Shown in pieces: positions 8,927 to 15,715 of a stretch of DNA of 64,000 nucleotides (positions are counted from its first letter, which is position 1; the number at the start of each line of letters is the position of its first letter). The DNA is from Pseudarthrobacter sp. L1SW (GTDB taxonomy: Bacteria; Actinomycetota; Actinomycetes; Actinomycetales; Micrococcaceae). Where the stretch lies: assembly GCF_020809045.1 (NCBI RefSeq), contig NZ_CP078079.1, positions 496,001-560,000 on the forward strand, in the 5' to 3' direction. Made by a program: the position numbers and the translations under genes. The notes beneath the pieces are model-generated. The model was not told where the DNA came from and made no database searches. It was given only the letters and a program-made list of their open reading frames with translations.

Positions 8927-9901
8927 TCAGCGCAGCAGGGTGTCCAGCAGGCGCGCCGCCACCCGTGCGGTCCGGCCGTCGATGTCAAACTCCGGGTTCA
9001 GCTCCGCGATGTCGAGGTGCACCAGCTTCCCCGACGCGGCCACCTGCCGGCACACCGCACTGATGACAGGCAGCGGCACGCCGTACGCGGCGGGTGCGCT
9101 CACGCCCGGCGCCACCGCGGCCGGCAGCACATCAAGGTCGATGGTCAGGTACAGCACGTCGACGCCGGCCAGGAACCCCGCCACGAAGTCCCCGACGCGC
9201 TCCGCACCGCAGTCCTCGTCCAGCAGGTACTGCACGCCCAGCATCCGGGCAGTATCGAAGAGGGCGCGCGTGTTGTTGGGTTCAGAGATTCCGACGACGG
9301 CGTAGCGGAAATCGCGCCCGGCGGCGGCTTCAGCGCGGGCCATCTGGAGGAACGGTGTCCCGGAGCTGGGGGCGGGCTCGTCGCGCAGGTCGAAGTGGGC
9401 GTCGAGATTCAGGATGCCAAGCCGCTGCCCGCCCTGCACCGCCGCGGAGGAACTGACCCCCAGGTAACTGGCAAACGCGGTCTCGTGGCCGCCGCCCAGC
9501 ACCGCGGTGAGCTGTCCGGAGTCGAGCAGCGAGGTGACAGCCCGGCCGGCCCGTTCCTGGCCGGCTTCAAGCGCGCCGCCGGACACCACGACATCCCCCG
9601 CGTCGGCCACGGTCCGGTCCAGGTGGAACGCCAGGGGCCCCAGGGCGTTGCGGATGGCGGCGGGCGCTGCCGCCGCACCGGGGCGGCCCTTGTTCCGGCG
9701 CACGCCCTCGTCGCTGGCGAAGCCCAGCAGGGCAACCGGTTGTGGTGTCTGTTCCACGCCCCCGCGAAGGGCACCCGCCTCCGCCTCGCTTCCATACGGA
9801 ACCACCGCCTGCCACCAGCGGCGGTGGCCGACGTCGTCGCCGTCGAACCTGCCCTTCCAGGGCTGGGGCGGGACATCAACGGCAGGTATCGAAAGGGCCA
9901 T
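8927..9901 (-). CDS. hutG: Formimidoylglutamase (arginase/agmatinase superfamily)
   Basis: Hydrolyses N-formimidoyl-L-glutamate to glutamate and formamide, the last step of the hut pathway. The 324-residue protein has the manganese-binding signatures of the ureohydrolase fold: GGGHET, NLDAHFDLR (DxHxD) and TIDLDVLP (DxD). The choice of hutG over arginase rests on the hut genes nearby and the HutG-like ending. It is separated from hutH by the tct cluster and transcribed the other way. It converges on the response regulator with a 6-bp GC hairpin (8904-8927) in the gap. Confidence 0.85.
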   Translation of the reverse strand: MALSIPAVDVPPQPWKGRFDGDDVGHRRWWQAVVPYGSEAEAGALRGGVEQTPQPVALLGFASDEGVRRNKGRPGAAAAPAAIRNALGPLAFHLDRTVADAGDVVVSGGALEAGQERAGRAVTSLLDSGQLTAVLGGGHETAFASYLGVSSSAAVQGGQRLGILNLDAHFDLRDEPAPSSGTPFLQMARAEAAAGRDFRYAVVGISEPNNTRALFDTARMLGVQYLLDEDCGAERVGDFVAGFLAGVDVLYLTIDLDVLPAAVAPGVSAPAAYGVPLPVISAVCRQVAASGKLVHLDIAELNPEFDIDGRTARVAARLLDTLLR

Positions 9902-10092
9902 GTCCCCAGCTCACCGCATGCGAACCGCGAAAACCAGCAGCGCCGCCGTCGTGATGTCCGGAATCCAAGACCACTGGCATTGGCAAGGAGCCCGCCAGGG
10001 AGCAGGGGCTATGGTGGAGCAGTCCCTCCCCGGGGACCGCGTTACCTTGCCTGCGCCGTACGGCGCATGAGAACCAGGCCGGAGAGCACAGA

Positions 10093-11397
10093 ATGTTTGA
10101 AGCCCCCAGTATCCTGTTTGCGGCCGCGGGCGCGGCTGTTTTCGTGGCCGCCGTCCTCCCCAAACTCCTGCGCGACATGCCTTTTTCCATGCCAATGGTG
10201 TTTCTCGGGGCGGGGATGGCCGCGTTCGCGCTGATCCCCACACTTCCCGATCCGGACCCGGTGGCGCACGGCGACTTCGTCCTGCACCTTGCCGAGGTCT
10301 GCGTGATCATCTCGCTGATGGGCGCCGGACTGGCGCTGGACCGGCCGGTGGGACGCCAGCGCTGGGCCACTACGTGGCGGCTCCTGGGAATCGCCATGCC
10401 GCTGTGCATCATTGCGCTGACCCTGCTGGGCCTGTGGTTCCTGGGCCTGGGCCTGGGAGCTGCCCTGCTGGTGGCCTCCAGCCTCGCGCCCACGGACCCG
10501 GTCCTGGCCTCGGAGGTGCAGGTGGGTGAACCGGCGGACCACGACGACGGCACCGACAAGGAGGACGAGGTCCGTTTCGGGCTCACTTCCGAAGCCGGCC
10601 TCAATGACGGGCTGGCCTTCCCCTTTGTCTACCTGGCGATAGCCATCAGCATCGTGGGTTCGTCCCCGCTGGAATGGTTCCCGGCATGGTTCGGCGTGGA
10701 CGTCCTGTGGCGCCTGGCCCTTGGACTGCTGCTTGGCTTCCTGACCGGAAAGGTCCTGGCCCGGCTGTTCTTCTCCGCCCGCGCCGAGAGCCTGCGGCTG
10801 TCCAACCATTCGGAGGGCTTCGTGGCGCTCGCTGCCACGTTCCTGGCCTACGGCGTGACCGAGATGATCGAGGGCTACGGATTCATTGCGGTGTTCGTCT
10901 GCGCCGTCACCATCCGCGCCGCCGAACGCACCCACGGGTACCACCGCGTGCTGCACTCCTACGTGGAGCAGCTGGAGCGGCTCCTCACGGTGGTGATCCT
11001 GGTCCTGCTGGGCGGCGCGATTGCCCGCGGGCTCCTGGAAGGCATCGGCTGGGCCGAGGTGCTGGTGGCCCTGGCATTCCTGCTGCTGGTCCGCCCGCTG
11101 GCCGGCTGGGTGGGGCTGCTGGGCGGCAAGACCGGCCCGCGGGAGCGGATTGCCCTGTCCTTCTTCGGGATCCGGGGGATCGGCTCGCTCTACTACCTCG
11201 CCTATGCGCTGGGGAAAGGCAAGTTCGCCGACCAGGCGGAGTGGCTCTGGGCGTTCGTGGGGCTGGTGGTGGCGCTGTCCATCGTGATCCACGGCGCCAC
11301 CACCTCACCCTTGATGAACCGGCTGGACAGGATGCGCGAGAGGAAGGCCCGTGTGGTGTCCGGTGACGAGGGGCTTGCCCCCAACACGCCGGTGTAG
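10093..11397 (+). CDS. Cation:proton antiporter (CPA1/NhaP-like)
   Basis: A 434-residue membrane protein with about 12 helices. The ion-binding motif is ASSLAPTDPVLAS (helix 5) followed by SEAGLNDGLAFPF (helix 6), the paired TDP and ND signature of CPA1 Na+(K+)/H+ exchangers. It exchanges cytosolic monovalent cations for protons, for pH and salt homeostasis. GGAGAG lies upstream of the ATG. A hydrophilic loop with an acidic run (DHDDGTDKEDEV, about 155-166) sits between helices 5 and 6. It has its own transcription unit. Confidence 0.9.
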   Translation: MFEAPSILFAAAGAAVFVAAVLPKLLRDMPFSMPMVFLGAGMAAFALIPTLPDPDPVAHGDFVLHLAEVCVIISLMGAGLALDRPVGRQRWATTWRLLGIAMPLCIIALTLLGLWFLGLGLGAALLVASSLAPTDPVLASEVQVGEPADHDDGTDKEDEVRFGLTSEAGLNDGLAFPFVYLAIAISIVGSSPLEWFPAWFGVDVLWRLALGLLLGFLTGKVLARLFFSARAESLRLSNHSEGFVALAATFLAYGVTEMIEGYGFIAVFVCAVTIRAAERTHGYHRVLHSYVEQLERLLTVVILVLLGGAIARGLLEGIGWAEVLVALAFLLLVRPLAGWVGLLGGKTGPRERIALSFFGIRGIGSLYYLAYALGKGKFADQAEWLWAFVGLVVALSIVIHGATTSPLMNRLDRMRERKARVVSGDEGLAPNTPV

Positions 11398-11411
11398 GCG
11401 GCGGTGCAGGG

Positions 11412-12854
11412 CTACAGCATGCCCAGGGCGGCCTCGATGGGGCCGACGGCGAAGAACAGCAGGAAGGCAGCCGCCACCGCCCACATCAGCGGGTGGATCT
11501 CCTTAATTCGGCCCTGGACAGTGCGGATCAGCACAAAGGCGATGAACCCGGCGCCCAGGCCGTTGGCGATGGAGTAGGTGAACGGCATCAGCGTGAAGGT
11601 CAGGAAGGCCGGGATCGCGATGCCCCAGTCCTGCCAGTCGATCTTCCCCACCTGGGACACCATCATGAAGCCCACCACCACCAGTGCCGGGGCAACAGCC
11701 TCGAAGGGCACCAGGTTGATCAGCGGGGTGAAGAACATGGCCACCAGGAACAGCAGGCCGGTGACGATCGAGGCAACGCCGGTGCGCGCGCCCTCGCCGA
11801 TGCCGGCGCCGGCTTCGACGTAGATCTGGTTGGAGGATACGGATGCGCCGCCGCCCACGATCGCGCCCAGCGCGTCCACCTGGAGGACGCGGTCCACGTC
11901 GGGGATATTGCCGTGTTCGTCAACGGTTCCGGCCTCGTTGGCCAGGCCCACCATCGTTCCCATGGCGTCGAAGAAGATGCTCAGCAGGATCACGAACGCC
12001 AGCAGCGAGGCGGCAACGAAGCCCAGGTGCTCAAAGGCGCCGAACGGGTTTGCCTTGCCGATCAGGGACAGGTCCGGGGCCGCCCATTCGGTGAACGTGG
12101 GCGCCACCAGGGACCAGCCCTGCGGGTTGGAGGTTTTGCCGTCGAAGCTCGGTCCGATATGCAGGGTCATCTCCAGGAGCACGGAGATGATGGTGGAGGT
12201 GATGATGCCGATCAGGATGGCGCCCTTGACCTTGCGGACCACCAGGGCGATGGTCAGGATCAGGCCGAAAACGAACACGGCGGTGGGCCAGCCCAGGAGC
12301 TTCCCGTCGAAGCCCAGTCCCACGGGGACGGTGGTGCCGGCCACGTCGGGGATACGGCGGACGAAGCCGGCATTGACCAGCCCGATCAGGGCGATGAACA
12401 GCCCGATGCCCACCACAATGGCCGTCTTCAGCCCGTCCGGAACGGCTTTGAAGACGGCGGTGCGGAACCCGGTGAGCACCAGGATCAGCATGGTGACGCC
12501 GGACAGGACCACCAGGCCCATCATGTCCGGCCACGTCAGTTCAGGATTGGTGGCAACAGTGACGGCTACAAAGGCGTTGACGCCCAGGCCCGTGGCGAGC
12601 GCGAAGGGGTGCCGCGCCCAGGCGCCCATCAGGATGGTGAGGAGGCCGGCCACGAAGGCCGTTACGGCGGCAACGGCGGTGAACCCCAGCGTGGTGCCGC
12701 TGGAGTCCGGTCCGGAGAGGATCAGGGGGTTCAGCACCACGATGTAGCTCATGGCGAAGAACGTGGCGAAGCCGCCGCGGATCTCGCGGGAAAGGTTGGA
12801 ACCGCGTTCGGTGATCTTGAAATACCGGTCCAGGGCAGAGCCTTGCTTAAGCAT
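11412..12854 (-). CDS. AzgA-type purine (adenine/guanine/hypoxanthine) permease
   Basis: NCS2-family nucleobase:proton symporter, 480 residues, about 12-14 helices. The N-terminal block GGFATFFAMSYIVVLNPLIL and the following ATGLGVNAFVA are hallmarks of the AzgA/PbuG branch, and SIFFDAMGTMVGLANEAG (about 297-314) is the substrate-binding helix region. It imports hypoxanthine, guanine or adenine; the exact substrate is not resolved. No purine-riboswitch-like element is evident in the 111-bp gap upstream. Confidence 0.92.
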   Translation of the reverse strand: MLKQGSALDRYFKITERGSNLSREIRGGFATFFAMSYIVVLNPLILSGPDSSGTTLGFTAVAAVTAFVAGLLTILMGAWARHPFALATGLGVNAFVAVTVATNPELTWPDMMGLVVLSGVTMLILVLTGFRTAVFKAVPDGLKTAIVVGIGLFIALIGLVNAGFVRRIPDVAGTTVPVGLGFDGKLLGWPTAVFVFGLILTIALVVRKVKGAILIGIITSTIISVLLEMTLHIGPSFDGKTSNPQGWSLVAPTFTEWAAPDLSLIGKANPFGAFEHLGFVAASLLAFVILLSIFFDAMGTMVGLANEAGTVDEHGNIPDVDRVLQVDALGAIVGGGASVSSNQIYVEAGAGIGEGARTGVASIVTGLLFLVAMFFTPLINLVPFEAVAPALVVVGFMMVSQVGKIDWQDWGIAIPAFLTFTLMPFTYSIANGLGAGFIAFVLIRTVQGRIKEIHPLMWAVAAAFLLFFAVGPIEAALGML

Positions 12855-12965
12855 TAGTCCTCCGGGGAAGTCTGTGGGGATACCTGAATCCTATGGGGAC
12901 GGCGGCTGGGCGGCAGGCAATTTCGCCTAGTCTGTAAGGAAGCCAACACAAGGAGCCCCCACAGC

Positions 12966-13586
12966 ATGCGTCCCATCCGCCGCCGGATCCTGGCCCTTGG
13001 GCTTGGAATCCTCGTTTTCGCCGCTGCCGTGCTGGGCCTTGCCGGGCCCGCAGCCGCGCATGACGCCGCCGAGTCCACCAGCCCCGCACAGGGCGCCTCG
13101 GTTACCGCGCCCCCGGAACAGGTTTCGGTCACGTTCAACAAGAATCCGCTGGGGATTGGTGCCTCCATCTCCGTCAAGGACGCCGCCGGCGCCGAGTGGG
13201 CGGACGGTCCCGTGGAGATCGTGGACAACGTGGCGTCACAGAAGGTCAGGGCGGGAGGCCCGGCCGGGCAGTACACCGTCGCCTGGCGCGTGGTCAGTTC
13301 GGACTCGCACCCCATCGAGGGGACGTTTGTTTTTACGGCCGCTTCCGCCGCGCCGGGCGCATCACCGGCAGGAAGTCCGACGGCGGCCGGTACGGTTCCT
13401 GGCACCGCTCCGGCCATGGGGACGGCGCAGCCCGGAACCACCGCTGAACCCGCGGACCCGGCGGACGCCGGGCAGCCGTTCCAGTGGAGCATCGTCATTT
13501 TCGCCGCCGTCGCGGCAGGGCTGCTGGCTACCCTTGCCGTCCTCGCCAGGCGCAGGCTCACGGCCGGCACGGACGAGGAGGGCTGA
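12966..13586 (+). CDS. CopC-domain (YcnC-like) secreted copper-binding protein
   Basis: A 206-residue exported protein. The signal peptide ends AGPAAA, leaving His32 as the mature N-terminus, the first copper ligand in CopC proteins; the second, SSDSHPIEG, is also present. The CopC beta-barrel spans about 32-125, followed by a Ala/Pro/Thr-rich linker and one C-terminal membrane helix (about 175-196) with a basic tail, so it is cell-surface anchored. AAGGAG precedes the ATG. No CopD partner is adjacent, so it may act alone in copper delivery or buffering. Confidence 0.9.
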   Translation: MRPIRRRILALGLGILVFAAAVLGLAGPAAAHDAAESTSPAQGASVTAPPEQVSVTFNKNPLGIGASISVKDAAGAEWADGPVEIVDNVASQKVRAGGPAGQYTVAWRVVSSDSHPIEGTFVFTAASAAPGASPAGSPTAAGTVPGTAPAMGTAQPGTTAEPADPADAGQPFQWSIVIFAAVAAGLLATLAVLARRRLTAGTDEEG

Positions 13587-13614
13587 CGGGCACCGGCGGG
13601 CGCCTTCGCTGACG

Positions 13615-14244
13615 CTAGCAGGGCAGGGCCGCGAAGCTTCCGGTGCCCGGGAAGGCGACGCTGTCCGGATGGACTTTTGCGGAAATCGCCTGGCCCACGG
13701 TCTTGGCCTGGCGCAGGACCTCTTTGGGTGATGGGGTGATGAGCTCGCCCACGCCCACCAGGTAGATGCCGATTGCCCGCATGGCAGCGGCGAGGTTCCG
13801 GCCCACGGCGATCCCGAAGTCGTTGATCATGCGCCGCAACTGGCTGTGGGCGCAGCGGGTCAGGACAATATGGTCGGCCACCAGAATGCCGGTAGGGGTG
13901 TGGACTTCCCACTGCGGAGCGGCGGTTCCAGGACCATCCAGCATGGTCAACTGGACAGCGCGGGTGGTGTGCCGCACGTCCACGGCATGGCTGGCGGCGT
14001 AATTGCGCAGGTGCCGCAGGATCTCGTTCCGCTCGCGGAGGGTGGCGGAATCCGCCGCGTCGCAGCGTTGCAGTGAAGCGGTGTTGGCCGGCTGTGCGGC
14101 GCCAAGGATGTCCAGTCCGTCCACCACAATCGAGTCCACCCCGCGGCGGCACAGCTCAGCGGCCACGGCAAGCCCGGAGAGGCCCGTGCCAATGATCACG
14201 GTGGTGGTCTGCTCGGTCCCGGCATTCCCAGGCATGCTTGACAC
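13615..14244 (-). CDS. Small FAD/NAD-binding oxidoreductase-like protein
   Basis: A 209-residue protein with an N-terminal Rossmann dinucleotide motif (VIIGTGLSGLAVAAEL, about 16-31) and an acidic end of strand 2 (VVDG). The middle (LRERNEILRHLRNYAASHAVDVR) resembles flavin monooxygenases, but the protein is about half their usual length and lacks an obvious second NADPH motif. It may be a short flavoprotein or a remnant. The GTG start at 14244 is chosen because AAGGAGG lies 9 nt upstream. Function unknown. Confidence 0.65.
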   Translation of the reverse strand: MSSMPGNAGTEQTTTVIIGTGLSGLAVAAELCRRGVDSIVVDGLDILGAAQPANTASLQRCDAADSATLRERNEILRHLRNYAASHAVDVRHTTRAVQLTMLDGPGTAAPQWEVHTPTGILVADHIVLTRCAHSQLRRMINDFGIAVGRNLAAAMRAIGIYLVGVGELITPSPKEVLRQAKTVGQAISAKVHPDSVAFPGTGSFAALPC

Positions 14245-14659
14245 TACAGTTTCCCTCCTTCGAAGTTTCGGCAGGTGCAGGCGTCCTCGCCCGCATGCGT
14301 CCCGTTACCCCCAAAGTCCGGCCGCAGTACGTTGGCGGGCAGCCCTGGCGAAAAGAGGCAGTAGGCGTCCCGGACCAACAATGTCCTGAAGACTACAGAA
14401 CATTTCCGGCGGTGGATAGCCCAAACCGAAAACACCTTCCCACGCCTTGAAGGCGCTTTCCCGGACCGCTGGAGCGCCTGTGGATAACCCGGCGTTTCCC
14501 GGTCCGGACAGGCTTGCTATGGCACCGGCGACGGAGAATAGTGGGAAGCGGAAGCAGGCCTTCCTTCCCAGCTCAGGCCGGGGTACGGGTGCACGGGGAA
14601 GGGTCCGGTTTCTGGCAGAATAGCCGCAACATCAGGCAGTATCGCGAGGAGGCGGCCCC
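14245..14659. other. 415-bp intergenic region between divergent genes
   Basis: No coding region is supported here. It separates the flavoprotein (minus) and the two-domain USP (plus). It contains near-identical TTTCCCGGACCG / TTTCCCGGTCCG blocks about 40 bp apart (near 14456 and 14497), which also form an inverted CGGACCG/CGGTCCG pair, and a GTGGATAACC between them. These could be regulatory sites for the stress-protein operon. I see no riboswitch or RNA gene. Confidence 0.4.
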
Positions 14660-15688
14660 ATGGGCGCACAAGAGTTGCATCCGGACCCGCAGGACGGCGG
14701 CAGCACTGCTGCTCCCGAGGGGATCGTTGTTGGCGTGGATGGCTCAGACCACGGCCAGTGCGCGCTTGTGTGGGCAGCGCGCGAGGCCCAGCGCCGGCGC
14801 CGTCCGCTGCATATCGTCACCGCCTACTCGGTGCCGATCTTCGCCGCATCGGGCCTCGACGGCGGTTATGCAACCGTGGACGACTCGGTGATCCGTGAGG
14901 GCGCCGAGGCGGTGGTCAAGCAGGCCCTGGACAAGATCTCCACCTACGACCTCGATGTCACCGCATCCGTGGAGAACGGCGATGCCTCCGGAGTACTTCT
15001 GGAGATGTCCCAGACTGCCGAGCTCCTGGTGTTTGGCACCCGCGGCCGCGGCGGTTTTGTGGGCAGGCTCCTCGGTTCGGTGAGCAGCGCCCTGCCAGCC
15101 CACGCCAAATGCCCCACCGTGACCGTGCCGCTGATCTGCGCGGACCGGCTGGGCGAAACCACCGAGGACAGGCGCATCAAGGCAGAGCAGGCCAAAGCCG
15201 GGCACCAGCGCGTGGAGAATGTGGTGGTGGTGGGCGTTGACGGCTCGGAGCAGGCGCGGGTGGCCGTCCTGGAGGCGGCAGACCAGGCGGAACGCCTGGG
15301 CGCAACCCTGCGCGTGGTCTGTGCAGTGCCGCAGTACAGCGGCTCCCTGGCGTGGGTGCCGGCTCCCATGGACCGCAAAGCCCTTTTCGCCGATATCCAG
15401 GTGACCCTGGACGCCGGCATGGCGTGGCTGCGCAGCCACTTCCCCAATCTTCACACCGAATCGGAGCTGAAGGACGGTTCGCCGGTGGACGTCCTCGTCG
15501 AGGAAAGCCGGCATGTGGAACTGGTGGTGGTGGGCACCCGCGGCCGGGGTGGCTTCACCGGAATGCTCCTGGGCTCCACGTCCGATGGCATACTCCACCA
15601 TGCCAAGGGCCCCGTCATGGTGGTTCCGGACCGTGAAGACCCCCGGTTGGCGGACCGCGCCAAGTTCGGCCCCGTTCTCGGCTCCTGA
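14660..15688 (+). CDS. Tandem-domain universal stress protein
   Basis: A 342-residue protein made of two UspA domains (about 15-155 and 188-330). Both have the complete ATP-binding loop: GTRGRGGFVGRLLGSVS in the first, GTRGRGGFTGMLLGSTS in the second. This two-domain form is common in actinobacteria, often induced by hypoxia or stasis. GAGGAGG lies 8 nt before the ATG. It is followed after 27 bp by a phosphotransferase-like gene, so the pair is probably co-transcribed. Confidence 0.93.
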   Translation: MGAQELHPDPQDGGSTAAPEGIVVGVDGSDHGQCALVWAAREAQRRRRPLHIVTAYSVPIFAASGLDGGYATVDDSVIREGAEAVVKQALDKISTYDLDVTASVENGDASGVLLEMSQTAELLVFGTRGRGGFVGRLLGSVSSALPAHAKCPTVTVPLICADRLGETTEDRRIKAEQAKAGHQRVENVVVVGVDGSEQARVAVLEAADQAERLGATLRVVCAVPQYSGSLAWVPAPMDRKALFADIQVTLDAGMAWLRSHFPNLHTESELKDGSPVDVLVEESRHVELVVVGTRGRGGFTGMLLGSTSDGILHHAKGPVMVVPDREDPRLADRAKFGPVLGS

Positions 15689-15715
15689 CAAGATCCTGCT
15701 GCCGGGAGCGCCGCG

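Noticed and set aside
11493..12857. 454-codon frame antisense to the purine permease
   Set aside because: His/Asp/Gln-rich composition typical of antisense frames of GC-rich membrane genes.
12855..12965. Purine riboswitch before the permease
   Set aside because: The 111-bp gap shows no three-way-junction elements and is also used by the divergent copC-type gene.
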